Source of the DNA: Bacteroidota bacterium
Lineage (GTDB): Bacteria; Bacteroidota; Bacteroidia; Bacteroidales; F082
Assembly (NCBI GenBank): GCA_014382445.1
Contig: JACNJS010000035.1
Location: forward strand, 105,943-169,942
Length of the DNA: 64,000 nt
Reading direction: 5' to 3'
Shown here: positions 9,798-19,278 of the stretch, in pieces
Numbering within the stretch: position 1 is the stretch's first letter
Layout of the letters: each line of letters opens with the position of its first letter
Program-made: the position numbers and the translations under genes
Notes under the pieces: generated by a model
Seen by the model: only the letters and a program-made list of their open reading frames with translations
Databases searched by the model: none
Told to the model about the DNA's origin: nothing

Positions 9798-10907
9798 TTA
9801 TATATAACCTGAAACATCATCTGTGCCGTTGGCATCTACAATACCTACCTGAGTGTTTTTTTCGGCAAATTTTTCGAGTTCGTCAGGTAATTTACCCTTT
9901 TTGTTTTCATCAAGAATATACTTAACTTTATCAATAGGTATAGCCATCATATTATTAGATTCGCCGGCATAAGCATACCACATTGTTTTTCTGAACACTT
10001 CACTTTTAATGTAATAAGCCTTGCCCTTTTTGGTATTCAGTGGCACAGAACTATCGGGGAATTCTTTTAGTGTTTCAATATAATCATCAACCTCGTAATT
10101 AAGGCAGCATTTTAATTTACCGCATTGTCCTGCCAGTTTTTGAGGATTTAATGACAATTGCTGAATACGAGCCGAGCTGGTTGAAACACTGCAGAAATCA
10201 CTCATATATGAGGAGCAACATAGTTCGCGTCCACATGGACCAATGCCCCCAACTTTAGCAGCTTCCTGTCTGACTCCAATTTGCTTCATCTCAATTCTTA
10301 CCTTAAAAGTGTCAGCTAATTTTCTTATTAACTCCCTAAAGTCAACCCTTTCATTTGCAGTATAATAAAATATGGCTTTTGTTTTATCTCCCTGATACTC
10401 AACATCATTAATTTTCATCGCCAAGTCAAGGTCAATTGCTATTGATCTTGATTTAAGCATTGTAGGATTTTCCATCTCGATTACATCTAACCATTTTTCA
10501 ATGTCGGTGGCTCGTGCATGTCTGAATATGCGTTTTAAGTCATTCTTTTCAGGATCAACTTTTTTACGTTTCATCTGAACCCTCACCAACTCACCCACCA
10601 AAGTAATTATTCCAATATCATGACCTGGTGACGTTTCAACAGCAACAACTTCGCCTTTTTTTAGTGTCATTTCGGACGGAAAAGTAAAGAAATCCTTACG
10701 CCCGTTTTTAAATCTTACTTCAACAACATTAAATTCTGATTTTGTTAAGGGATCGGCATAATCCGACAACCAATCATATGAGCTTAACTTACAGCACCTT
10801 AGCTGGTTAACAAAAAGGTCTTCCTGTCTGCTGCCTAATACTGAACAGCATCCCCGTGAAGAGGTTATATTGTTTTGTTGCGTATTATTTTCTTTTATCT
10901 CTTCCAT
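9798..10907 (-). CDS. ricT: RicT/PSP1-family protein (YaaT-like)
   Basis: A 369-residue cytoplasmic protein with the PSP1 C-terminal domain. Cysteines cluster at 20/21, 38/39, 225, 230/231, 239, 262 and 267/268, in motifs such as GPCGRELCC and QCGKLKCCLNYE. In Bacillus, RicT (YaaT) forms a complex with RicA and RicF that carries Fe-S clusters and affects RNA processing. No RicA or RicF homologue is nearby, so a different partner is likely. The N-terminal extension (residues 1-40) has two extra Cys pairs. A TACCTTTG -7-like element (10944-10951, minus strand) lies about 37 bases upstream. gldH and the PBP1A gene follow. Confidence 0.85.
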   Translation of the reverse strand: MEEIKENNTQQNNITSSRGCCSVLGSRQEDLFVNQLRCCKLSSYDWLSDYADPLTKSEFNVVEVRFKNGRKDFFTFPSEMTLKKGEVVAVETSPGHDIGIITLVGELVRVQMKRKKVDPEKNDLKRIFRHARATDIEKWLDVIEMENPTMLKSRSIAIDLDLAMKINDVEYQGDKTKAIFYYTANERVDFRELIRKLADTFKVRIEMKQIGVRQEAAKVGGIGPCGRELCCSSYMSDFCSVSTSSARIQQLSLNPQKLAGQCGKLKCCLNYEVDDYIETLKEFPDSSVPLNTKKGKAYYIKSEVFRKTMWYAYAGESNNMMAIPIDKVKYILDENKKGKLPDELEKFAEKNTQVGIVDANGTDDVSGYI

Positions 10908-11069
10908 TTCCCATCATCCTATTCAATACGATAATTATGAGGGCAAAGGTAAACATAAAGTTTGTATTGGTTAAAGCTTAATATCCACAAAAGAATCTGA
11001 CTGAATTACTAGTTACTACGACAAAAATTTAAAAGACAAAGTAATCAAACTATTGAGCACCGAAATACT

Positions 11070-11699
11070 CTATAACCAAAATAATGATCTCATTATTAGA
11101 AAAATGCCAAATAATGTTATCGCTATTCCGGCAATTTTATTTATCAGGATAAGGAATTTATCAGTGGCAAATTTCTTGAATTGATAAGCTGCGAAAGTTT
11201 TAATTATATCAGTAAGTAAGACTACTGATAATGTGCCGGAAAAAAATAAAATAAGTTTTGATGTGTCGGCACTAAAACGGGCAGTTATACTAACAATTAT
11301 GCTTACCCAAAATATCCAAACGAAAGGATTCACGGCGTTCAGTAAAAAACCTTTTCCAATGTATATTAACGGATGTGGAACTTTGATTTCGCTCCTATCT
11401 TCAGAATCTTCAATTTCGGTTTTCCTTAGGTAAGTAACTATTCCGAAAATAACTAAAAGTGCTCCTCCAATAATTCCGATTAAGCTAAAATTTTCTGTAT
11501 TACTCATAATGGTAGTTGCACCAAGAAGTGATACCGTTACTATAAGCAAATCGTTTAAAAAAATGCCGAATGCAAGAAACAGGCCAGGAATAAAACCACG
11601 ATATATACCTGTTTGAATTAATGCAAAAAAAGCAGGACCGAAGCCAAAAAGGAAGGCCAGCGAAAAACCCAAAATGGTTCCTTCGATAAAAACACTCAT
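11070..11699 (-). CDS. LysE-family translocator
   Basis: A 209-residue polytopic inner-membrane protein with about six hydrophobic segments and the family's N-terminal pattern (GFSLAFLFGFGPAFFALIQTGIYRGFIPGLFLAFGI is typical, beginning at residue 12). LysE/RhtB proteins export amino acids or related small molecules by proton exchange; the substrate here is unknown. The start is 15 bases beyond the end of the GH3-family gene, on the same strand, so the two are probably one transcript. Confidence 0.82.
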   Translation of the reverse strand: MSVFIEGTILGFSLAFLFGFGPAFFALIQTGIYRGFIPGLFLAFGIFLNDLLIVTVSLLGATTIMSNTENFSLIGIIGGALLVIFGIVTYLRKTEIEDSEDRSEIKVPHPLIYIGKGFLLNAVNPFVWIFWVSIIVSITARFSADTSKLILFFSGTLSVVLLTDIIKTFAAYQFKKFATDKFLILINKIAGIAITLFGIFLIMRSLFWL

Positions 11700-11714
11700 C
11701 GTTAGGACTAAATT

Positions 11715-13262
11715 TTATTTAATGGTAAAATTGTTTTTTCTTAGGTAATCTTCCCACTCATCGATTCGGGAATTTTTTAATACTCTGGGAAATTTATTTG
11801 CACTACCTTCTTTACCTGACACTTTCATATAATCATAAAAAACCCTTGATGGCAGAACAGTAACACAAATATCTTTTATAGCCTCCATGCGCTCAACCCT
11901 GTAATCGTCGTTTAAATCATTTAAATGTTCATCAACTATCTTTGCCGCACGATCGCCATCCAGTGGGTCGTCGGTACCAATATACCATCTGTGAGCAAAT
12001 AAGTTTCCATGTCGCACGCCGGCTACTGTAAACTCTTTTATCTCAACGTCAAGGTCTTCCGCCAATAACTCAATTGCACGATTCATATTTTCTTGCGAAA
12101 GATGTTCGCCACAAATACTTATAAAGTGTTTTGTGCGCCCGGTTATAATTATTTCTGATTTGTCTTTATTCACAAACTTAATAGTATCACCTAATAAATA
12201 GCGCCATGCACCTGCATTAGTTGACATTAGCAGTGCATAATCAACACCTTCTTCAACATCACCTATGCTTAATGTTTGTGGTTTTTCCCGGAAATTGCCT
12301 TCTTCGTCAAAGTTATCACGGTTAAACGGTACAAACTCATAATATATTCCGTTATCAAGAACCATCTCCATGCCTTCAGCATACTTTCCATTTTGAAAAG
12401 CAACATATCCTTCAGATGCGAGGTATGATTCATTATACATCAGAGGCTTTGCAATCAATTTTTCAAAACTTTTAACATAAGGCTTAAAGGAAACTCCACT
12501 ATGAACATAAACAGCAAGGTTTGGCCAAATATCATGAATTGTATCCACTTTGTACTCACTAATTATTCGCTCCATCAGTATTTGTACCCATGAAGGAACA
12601 CCAACAATAATGCCTATATCCCACGATGGCGCTTTTTTAACCATTTCGTCAAGTTTCGTAGCCCAGTCGGCAGTACGTGAAATTCGCCTTCCAGGTCTGT
12701 AAAAATGTTGAAACCAAAATGGAATATTACCGGCAGTTATTCCCGACAAATCTCCTTCGTAATATGTTCCGTTGTATTGCAAATGGGTACTGCCACCAAT
12801 CATCAGTATTCCTTTTTCATAAAACTCGAGAGGAAAGTCGAATTTTGTTGTTGATATAAGCTGCCTTAAAGTAACCTGTTTAATGCCGCTTAGCATGTCG
12901 TTGGTAATTGGAATATATTTACTGGATGCATCCGATGTTCCTGAACTTAGTGCAAAATATTTAACACGACCGGGCCAGGCAACATACGATTCGCCATTTA
13001 ATGCCCTGTACCACCAACGTTTATACATTGTTTGATAGTCGTGAACAGGCACAATTTCGGCAAATGACTTTTGAACATCTTTACTAGTTAACAGTTTTGA
13101 AAACTTGTAATGCTCACCAATGGCAGTAAATTGTGATTTTCGCAATAACTTAACCAATTCCCTTTTTTGAGCAGTTACAGGATTGAGCTTTCGTCGTTGT
13201 TTTTCAACAGGCAGATTACGCAATTCAAACGCTTTCTTAATTATACTTCCCAATATTGCCAT
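11715..13262 (-). CDS. GH3 auxin-responsive-promoter family protein (acyl-adenylating)
   Basis: A 515-residue protein of the GH3 family, relatives of plant jasmonate/auxin-amido synthetases. The nucleotide-binding loop is FALSSGTSD (about 103-111). Further conserved stretches are YNESYLASEGYVAFQ and the ITGRTKHFISICGEHLS hinge motif. Bacterial members are widespread in Bacteroidota but have no established substrate; amide-bond formation between an acyl acid and an amine is the family expectation. A TAAATTTG element (13285-13292, minus strand) is a plausible -7 box for this gene, which would make it and lysE a unit separate from the suf operon. Confidence 0.82.
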   Translation of the reverse strand: MAILGSIIKKAFELRNLPVEKQRRKLNPVTAQKRELVKLLRKSQFTAIGEHYKFSKLLTSKDVQKSFAEIVPVHDYQTMYKRWWYRALNGESYVAWPGRVKYFALSSGTSDASSKYIPITNDMLSGIKQVTLRQLISTTKFDFPLEFYEKGILMIGGSTHLQYNGTYYEGDLSGITAGNIPFWFQHFYRPGRRISRTADWATKLDEMVKKAPSWDIGIIVGVPSWVQILMERIISEYKVDTIHDIWPNLAVYVHSGVSFKPYVKSFEKLIAKPLMYNESYLASEGYVAFQNGKYAEGMEMVLDNGIYYEFVPFNRDNFDEEGNFREKPQTLSIGDVEEGVDYALLMSTNAGAWRYLLGDTIKFVNKDKSEIIITGRTKHFISICGEHLSQENMNRAIELLAEDLDVEIKEFTVAGVRHGNLFAHRWYIGTDDPLDGDRAAKIVDEHLNDLNDDYRVERMEAIKDICVTVLPSRVFYDYMKVSGKEGSANKFPRVLKNSRIDEWEDYLRKNNFTIK

Positions 13263-13413
13263 AACCTGAATAATTTAGAACCGACAAATTTATTAAAATA
13301 GTTGGTATAATTGTTCGATTAACCTGCTGGTGTATAAAAGATCTTCAGAATCATTTGAGAAAATATTTGAAGATGCTAAATTCCAGGTTGTTCAAACGAT
13401 AGAAAGCAAACTA

Positions 13414-13734
13414 CTACAACATTCCTAATTCCAGTTTGGCTTCTTCGGTCATCATATCATGATCCCATGGAGGTTCAAAAGTAATTTCAATTTCTACTTC
13501 GGAAACGCCTTCTAAGAGGCTAATTTCTTTTTTTACATCAGCAGGCATGCTTTCGGCAACCGGACAATTTGGTGAAGTAAGAGTCATAATTACTTTCACT
13601 TTACCGGTTTCATCAACGTTAATTTCGTAAATCAGACCAAGTTCATAAATGTTTACCGGTATTTCGGGATCGAAAATATTTCTCAATACAACAATAATTT
13701 TTTCTTCGAGTTCCCTTATTTGTTCTTTTTTCAT
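13414..13734 (-). CDS. sufT: SufT / MIP18-family Fe-S assembly protein
   Basis: A 106-residue protein with the DUF59/MIP18 fold. The conserved start of the domain is DPEIPVNIYELGLIY (22-36) and the conserved cysteine is C57 in LTSPNCPVAE. SufT-type proteins help mature Fe-S proteins after cluster assembly. It is the last gene of the leftward suf operon, 6 bases after sufE, and that context is the main reason for choosing SufT over a phenylacetate-degradation PaaD paralogue. Confidence 0.85.
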   Translation of the reverse strand: MKKEQIRELEEKIIVVLRNIFDPEIPVNIYELGLIYEINVDETGKVKVIMTLTSPNCPVAESMPADVKKEISLLEGVSEVEIEITFEPPWDHDMMTEEAKLELGML

Positions 13735-13740
13735 TTTAAA

Positions 13741-14166
13741 CTATCTGTTCGATTTTAATTGCAATGCTCGTGCATATAATTTCATTTGCTTTATCATTGA
13801 TACCAATCCATTAGCCCTGGTTGGCGATAAATGAGCCTTCAATCCTATTTCATCCAGAAAACTAAAATCTGCTGCGATAATTTTTGCAGGGGAACTGCCT
13901 GACAACACCCTTATTAATAAGGAGATTATTCCTTTTGTAATAACTGCATCACTATCTGCCGTAAAAATTATTTTTCCATTATTTTCTTCAGCATGTAGCC
14001 AAACCCGTGACTGACAACCTGATATTAGGTAAGTTTGATTTTTGTGTTTTTCATCAATCAGAGGAAGCTCTTTGCCCAACTCAATAAGGTATGAATACTT
14101 GTCCATCCAATCATCAAAAATTGCGAATTCGTCAATTACCGATTTTGCCTTTTCTTGTATAGTCAT
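13741..14166 (-). CDS. sufE: SufE sulfur acceptor
   Basis: A 141-residue SufE-family protein. It accepts persulfide sulfur from SufS and passes it to the SufBCD scaffold. The acceptor cysteine is C51 in ISGCQSRVW. The length matches E. coli SufE (138). It follows sufS by 117 bases, a gap that holds a short duplicated sequence (see repeat), and precedes sufT by 6 bases. Its presence shows that this SUF system uses SufE rather than SufU. Confidence 0.93.
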   Translation of the reverse strand: MTIQEKAKSVIDEFAIFDDWMDKYSYLIELGKELPLIDEKHKNQTYLISGCQSRVWLHAEENNGKIIFTADSDAVITKGIISLLIRVLSGSSPAKIIAADFSFLDEIGLKAHLSPTRANGLVSMIKQMKLYARALQLKSNR

Positions 14167-14178
14167 AATAAATGATTG

Positions 14179-14231
14179 ATGTGTGAATGTTTAACTGTGC
14201 AAATGATTAATTGCTGAAATGTTTAACTGTG
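14179..14231. repeat. Short dispersed repeat in sufS-sufE gap
   Basis: GAATGTTTAACTGTG at 14185-14199 recurs as GAAATGTTTAACTGTG at 14216-14231. The 16-mer ATGTGTGAATGTTTAA at 14179-14194 occurs again at 30756-30771, just after queA. No coding or hairpin function is evident. Confidence 0.6.
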
Positions 14232-14283
14232 AGATTTGCATATGTATTAAGTATATTATTTTTGGCATTCTCGTTTTTTTCAT

Positions 14284-15501
14284 TTACGATAACATATTTA
14301 CAGCTTTTTTAAGGGCATCAATAAACACATCTACTTCCTGTTGAGTATTATATAACCCAAAAGATGTACGTATAGTCCCCGACACGCCAAAATATTCCAT
14401 CAATGGTTGAGCGCAATGAGTACCAGTACGCACAGCAACACCCATCTGGTCGAGTAATGTTCCCAGGTCGTATGGGTGAATTCCATTAATTACAAAAGAT
14501 AATACTGCTGTTTTATCCTTTGCCTTTCCAACTATTCGCACACCATCTATTTCGGTTATTTTTTCTGTGGCATAAGCCAGGAGCTGGTCTTCATATTCCC
14601 TGATATTGTTTATGCCAATTTTTTTAATATAATTCAAAGCTGTTTCTAATCCAAGTGCACCGGCAACATCCGGAGTACCTGCTTCATATTTGTATGGTAT
14701 ATTGTTGAAAGTAGTTTTCTCAAAAGTCACATTTTTAATCATCTCACCACCATATTGATAAGGGGGCAATTGTTCAAGCCAAACCGATTTGCCATATAAA
14801 ACACCCATCCCCATTGGTCCGTAAGCTTTATGTGCTGAAAATGTATAAAAATCGCAATCGAGGTTATTTACGTCAACAGAGATATGTGCCAATGCCTGGG
14901 CTCCATCCACCAAAACAGGAACACCATGTTTATGTGCAATATTTACAATTTCTTTAATTGGGTTTATAGTACCAAGAACATTTGAAATATGGGTTACTGC
15001 AAGTAATTTAGTGGATGGGGTGATCATCTTTTTCATCGCATCCATATCCAGGTTTCCATCGTAATCAATAGGTACAACCTTTAAATTTGCCTTTTGTTTA
15101 ATACAAAGTTGTTGCCATGGAACCAAATTCGAATGGTGTTCCATCGCTGTGATTATTATGTTATCATTTGGTTTTACCCATTCGGCTATCGTAGATGCTA
15201 CAAGGTTTATTGAATCGGTAGTGCCTTTTGTAAAGATAATTTCCTTTTCGCTTGTAGCATTTATAAACCCTGCCACATACTTTCTTGCATTTTCAAAGTG
15301 ATCGGACGCAATTTGGCTTAAGTAATGATTTCCGCGATGAACGTTACTGTTTTCGGTTTTGTAATAATCAGATATTCTGTTTATTACTGCTAAAGGTTTT
15401 TGAGTTGTCGCGGCGTTATCGAAATAAACAAGTGGTTTGTTGTTTACCTTTTGTGATAAGATTGGAAAATCGGATCTGATTTGCGTTACAGGAAAAGCCA
15501 T
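14284..15501 (-). CDS. sufS: Cysteine desulfurase SufS
   Basis: A 405-residue PLP enzyme that converts cysteine to alanine and holds the sulfur as a persulfide for SufE. The PLP lysine is K225 in FSAHKAYGPMG, and the active-site cysteine is C363 in RTGTHCAQP, the short-loop group II (SufS) form. The start follows sufD by 4 bases on the same strand. All family landmarks (VYFDNAATTQKP, AMEHHSN, DGAQ) are intact, so the enzyme should be active. Confidence 0.96.
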   Translation of the reverse strand: MAFPVTQIRSDFPILSQKVNNKPLVYFDNAATTQKPLAVINRISDYYKTENSNVHRGNHYLSQIASDHFENARKYVAGFINATSEKEIIFTKGTTDSINLVASTIAEWVKPNDNIIITAMEHHSNLVPWQQLCIKQKANLKVVPIDYDGNLDMDAMKKMITPSTKLLAVTHISNVLGTINPIKEIVNIAHKHGVPVLVDGAQALAHISVDVNNLDCDFYTFSAHKAYGPMGMGVLYGKSVWLEQLPPYQYGGEMIKNVTFEKTTFNNIPYKYEAGTPDVAGALGLETALNYIKKIGINNIREYEDQLLAYATEKITEIDGVRIVGKAKDKTAVLSFVINGIHPYDLGTLLDQMGVAVRTGTHCAQPLMEYFGVSGTIRTSFGLYNTQQEVDVFIDALKKAVNMLS

Positions 15502-15505
15502 ATCA

Positions 15506-16924
15506 TTATATTTTACTCAAATCTATTTCAAATTCAATAGGAATATCAGGTGTTGAGCAGTGTAAGACGCACTTATCGCAAATTGAAAGATCGCCCCGCA
15601 GTCTTTTCTTAACCATATCGTCGATGCTAACTTTAAGAGGTTCAATCATTATTTTACCTGTAACTTCTGTAACAAATGCATACATCAGAAGCAGTTTTGC
15701 ATCGCTTTCGGATATTCCTCGCTGCATCAAATAGAATAATGCATCTTTGTCGAGCTGGCCAACAGTTGCCCCGTGGCTGCATTTTACATCATCAGCATAA
15801 ATTTCAAGAAATGGCATTGAATCAATTCTTGCCTCGTTTGTCATCAGGATATTAGCATTTTTTTGAAAGGCCAAGGTTTTTTGGGCATCTCGGGCAACAT
15901 AAATATATCCGTTAAAAACTGCCGATGCACTTTCATCCAAAACGCCCTTGAACATTTCATTACTAGTGCAGTTAGGTGCTGAATGTTTTAACATTACCTG
16001 ATTGTCAACGTGTTGCTTTTTGTCCATCAAATAAATACCGCTAACGTCGGCATCAGCACCCTCCCCGATTAAGTCAATATTAAACTCATTTCTTATAATT
16101 CCTCCATTGAAAGTAAGTACATTAATTTTAAGCTTACTATTGCTTTCTTGTTGAACGAAAGTAGAGTTTGCCAATGTTGACCAATTGTTTAAATTTTGAA
16201 GTTTATACAGATCAAGTTTAGCATTCTCGCCAAGGAAAACTTCAGTGTTTGTAACTAAAAACGCAGGATGTTGATTTATTGAATCATCACAGTGCAAAAA
16301 TGACAAGCTACTGTTTTGGCCAAGAATGACAAGGTTTCGTGAATTAATCATAATGTTACTATCACGATTTACCATATTAATTAGCTGAACAGCTTTTTTT
16401 GACTCTACATTATCAGGTACATATATAAAAATGCCATCAGTGAAAACGGCAGCATTTGCAGCTAAAAGTCCATGTGTAGACGGAGAAGCAATTTCATTAA
16501 AATATTTACTGATAAGTTCAGGAAATGCCTTTTGTGCAGCAAGAATACTGCCTATAATAACTCCATCATCAAGAGTATGTATTTGCTGAGTATTCGAATT
16601 ATAATACCACCCGTTAAGCATGGAAAAAACATTAGTGTCGAATCCTCGAACGTTGCATTGAAATATTTCATTGATATGTTTATCAAAAACAGGTTTTTCA
16701 TCACCCATAAGATATTCAAGTTCATACAGATCCTGCAAATTTGTGCTTCGCCATTTTTCGGAATTTGTTAATGGAAGCCTGATATTTTCAAATTGTACTA
16801 TTGCAGAATCCCTTGTTTCTTTTACTTTGGGATGGCATGAGTTGTATATCCCATTATGGTTATCATTATAATGTTTCAGAATTGATAACTCAAGTGGAAA
16901 GTATTTGTTTTTTGATAAGCCCAT
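15506..16924 (-). CDS. sufD: SufD, Fe-S scaffold subunit
   Basis: A 472-residue SufB/SufD-family protein, partner of SufB and SufC in the cytosolic SufBC2D Fe-S scaffold. The C-terminal half carries the right-handed beta-helix core (VDNQVMLKHSAPNCTSNEMFKGVL, CSHGATVGQLD), with the conserved histidine in KCSHGAT. It lies between sufC and sufS with gaps of 11 and 4 bases. Identity as SufD rather than a second SufB rests on length, N-terminal divergence and gene order. Confidence 0.92.
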   Translation of the reverse strand: MGLSKNKYFPLELSILKHYNDNHNGIYNSCHPKVKETRDSAIVQFENIRLPLTNSEKWRSTNLQDLYELEYLMGDEKPVFDKHINEIFQCNVRGFDTNVFSMLNGWYYNSNTQQIHTLDDGVIIGSILAAQKAFPELISKYFNEIASPSTHGLLAANAAVFTDGIFIYVPDNVESKKAVQLINMVNRDSNIMINSRNLVILGQNSSLSFLHCDDSINQHPAFLVTNTEVFLGENAKLDLYKLQNLNNWSTLANSTFVQQESNSKLKINVLTFNGGIIRNEFNIDLIGEGADADVSGIYLMDKKQHVDNQVMLKHSAPNCTSNEMFKGVLDESASAVFNGYIYVARDAQKTLAFQKNANILMTNEARIDSMPFLEIYADDVKCSHGATVGQLDKDALFYLMQRGISESDAKLLLMYAFVTEVTGKIMIEPLKVSIDDMVKKRLRGDLSICDKCVLHCSTPDIPIEFEIDLSKI

Positions 16925-16935
16925 AATAGTATATG

Positions 16936-17724
16936 CTATCTGTTTGCCATCTGATCCTTTATCCAGTCGTAGCCCCTTTTTTCAAGTTCGATGGCTAATC
17001 CTTTACCCCCTGATTTAACAATTTTCCCGTCGAACATAACATGTACAAAATCAGGAACAATATAATCAAGAAGGCGCTGATAATGTGTAATAATAATAAA
17101 TGCATTTTTGTCGGAACGCAAGGCATTAACACCGTTGGCAACAACTTTTAATGCATCAATATCCAGTCCCGAATCTGTTTCATCCAGAATTGCAAGTGTT
17201 GGTTCGAGCATTGCCATCTGGAAAATTTCATTCTTTTTTTTCTCTCCTCCCGAGAAGCCTTCATTTACTGATCGGTTTGTTAACTTCGATTGAATGTCAA
17301 CCAGCTTCTTCTTCTCTTCCATTTTCTTCAGGAAGTCACCTGCTTTTATTGCTGGCAAGCCTTCAAATTCGCGCTTTGCGTTTAGTGCTGTACGCATAAA
17401 GTTTGTAATGCTAACACCCGGTATTTCTACGGGGTATTGAAAGCTGAGAAAAATTCCTTCATTTGCCCTGATGTCAGGCGATTGGTTGTTTATGTTTTGA
17501 CCTTTATAGATTATTTCACCTGAGGTTATTTCGTATCCTTCACGTCCGGTAATTGCAGCTGCCAAGGTGCTTTTTCCGGTTCCATTGGGTCCCATTATCG
17601 CATGCACTTCACCGTTGTTTACACCCAGGTTAAATCCTCTAAGTATTTCCTTTCCGTTAATGGAAACATGCAGGTTTTTTATATTTAGTAACATATTTTT
17701 GTTTTCAGATATTTCATTATCCAA
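16936..17724 (-). CDS. sufC: SufC ATPase
   Basis: ABC-type ATPase of the SufBCD scaffold; ATP hydrolysis drives the conformational change for cluster assembly. Walker A is GPNGTGKST (45-53), the signature is FSGGEKKK (157-164) and Walker B is LAILDETDSG (177-186). The frame begins at 17724, but the ATG at residue 11 (17694) gives the usual SufC start MLLNIKNLH; both are possible. It sits between sufB and sufD. Confidence 0.95.
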   Translation of the reverse strand: MDNEISENKNMLLNIKNLHVSINGKEILRGFNLGVNNGEVHAIMGPNGTGKSTLAAAITGREGYEITSGEIIYKGQNINNQSPDIRANEGIFLSFQYPVEIPGVSITNFMRTALNAKREFEGLPAIKAGDFLKKMEEKKKLVDIQSKLTNRSVNEGFSGGEKKKNEIFQMAMLEPTLAILDETDSGLDIDALKVVANGVNALRSDKNAFIIITHYQRLLDYIVPDFVHVMFDGKIVKSGGKGLAIELEKRGYDWIKDQMANR

Positions 17725-17757
17725 TTTATTTAACTCTAAGTACTTTAGGTACTTATC

Positions 17758-19212
17758 TTATCCTACACTTCCTTCAAGTGTAATTGCCAATAATTTTTGA
17801 GCCTCTACGGCAAATTCCATAGGGAGCTTATTTAATACTTCTTTGGCGTATCCGTTTACAATCAGCCCAATAGCTTTTTCAGAATCAATACCACGCTGTT
17901 GACAATAAAATAATTGATCTTCCGATATTTTTGATGTAGTTGCCTCATGTTCAACAATGGCCGAACTGTTATTTGTTTTAATATATGGAAATGTATGAGC
18001 TCCACATTTATCGCCAAGTAATAATGAATCACATTGTGAAAAATTACGTGCATTATCTGCTTTTTTCGATATTCTTACCAATCCGCGATAGCTGTTATTA
18101 CTATAGCCGGCTGATATTCCTTTGGAGATGATTGTACTTTTTGTATTACTACCAATATGTATCATTTTCGTGCCGGTATCGGCCTGCTGATAATTATTAG
18201 TAACAGCCACCGAATAAAACTCACCAATAGAATTATCACCACGCAAAATGCAGCTTGGGTATTTCCATGTGATGGCCGACCCAGTTTCCACCTGTGTCCA
18301 GCTTATTTTTGAATTATAACCTTCGCATAAACCACGTTTGGTAACAAAGTTATAGATGCCACCTTTGCCATTTTTATCACCCGGATACCAGTTTTGAACT
18401 GTTGAATATTTGACTTCAGAATTAGCGTGGGCAATAATTTCGACTATCGCTGCATGTAGTTGGTTTTCATCTCGCTGGGGTGCAGTGCAGCCTTCGAGGT
18501 AACTAACATATCCTCCTTCATCTGCTACAAGAAGGGTTCGCTCAAACTGGCCAGTATTTGCTGCGTTAATTCTAAAATACGTACTTAATTCAATCGGACA
18601 GCGAACACCCTTTGGTATATAGCAAAACGAACCATCACTGAACACTGCAGAGTTAAGGGCGGCAAAATAATTATCAGTATAAGGGACAACCTTGCCAAGA
18701 TATTTTTTTACCAATTCGGGATGATTTTGAACAGCTTCACTGAAAGAACAGAAAATTATGCCATGTTTAGACAAAGTATCCTGGAAGGTAGTTTTCACCG
18801 AAACGCTATCAATAATGGCATCCACTGCCACACCTGTCAGCATTTTTTGTTCATCTAGCGAAATACCAAGTTTGTTAAAGGTGTCGAGTAGCTCAGGATC
18901 AACTTCGTTAAGACTGTCAAGTGTTTTTTTCTGTACAGGGGCAGCATAATAAATAATATCCTGATAATCAATTGGAGGATGGTTAAGCAATGCCCAATCG
19001 GGCTCCTCAATTGTTAGCCAGTGACGGTATGCTTTAAGTCGATATTCAAGAAGCCATTCAGGCTCGTTTTTCTTTTTTGAAATAAATCCAATAATGTCTT
19101 CATTTAATCCTTTAGGAGTTGTTTCCGTTTCAATATCAGTAAAAAAGCCGTATTTATATTCACCTGATGTAACCTCTTCTATGATTTTCCCGTTATTCTT
19201 TTCCTCGTTCAT
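17758..19212 (-). CDS. sufB: SufB, Fe-S scaffold subunit
   Basis: A 484-residue core scaffold protein of SUF. Typical segments include [42 protein letters not shown] and EHEATTSKI. The frame is open up to 19305, but the ATG at 19212 is preferred: the extra N-terminal 31 residues are unlike SufB, and the operon promoter at 19248-19278 lies inside them. It is the first gene of sufBCDSET. No Rrf2-type regulator gene is adjacent. Confidence 0.95.
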   Translation of the reverse strand: MNEEKNNGKIIEEVTSGEYKYGFFTDIETETTPKGLNEDIIGFISKKKNEPEWLLEYRLKAYRHWLTIEEPDWALLNHPPIDYQDIIYYAAPVQKKTLDSLNEVDPELLDTFNKLGISLDEQKMLTGVAVDAIIDSVSVKTTFQDTLSKHGIIFCSFSEAVQNHPELVKKYLGKVVPYTDNYFAALNSAVFSDGSFCYIPKGVRCPIELSTYFRINAANTGQFERTLLVADEGGYVSYLEGCTAPQRDENQLHAAIVEIIAHANSEVKYSTVQNWYPGDKNGKGGIYNFVTKRGLCEGYNSKISWTQVETGSAITWKYPSCILRGDNSIGEFYSVAVTNNYQQADTGTKMIHIGSNTKSTIISKGISAGYSNNSYRGLVRISKKADNARNFSQCDSLLLGDKCGAHTFPYIKTNNSSAIVEHEATTSKISEDQLFYCQQRGIDSEKAIGLIVNGYAKEVLNKLPMEFAVEAQKLLAITLEGSVG

Positions 19213-19247
19213 CAAATTCCTATTTAGAATAAATTTAAATAAGACTG

Positions 19248-19278
19248 CAAAATTAGTAATAATTCGTTCAATGACCAA
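19248..19278 (-). promoter_or_regulatory. suf operon promoter
   Basis: On the minus strand, TTG (19276-19278), 20 bases and TAATTTTG (19248-19255) match the Bacteroidota -33/-7 consensus TTTG...TAnnTTTG. Transcription should start near 19243, giving a leader of about 30 bases before sufB at 19212. The -33 element overlaps the first codons of the adjacent IS110 remnant on the other strand. Confidence 0.65.
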
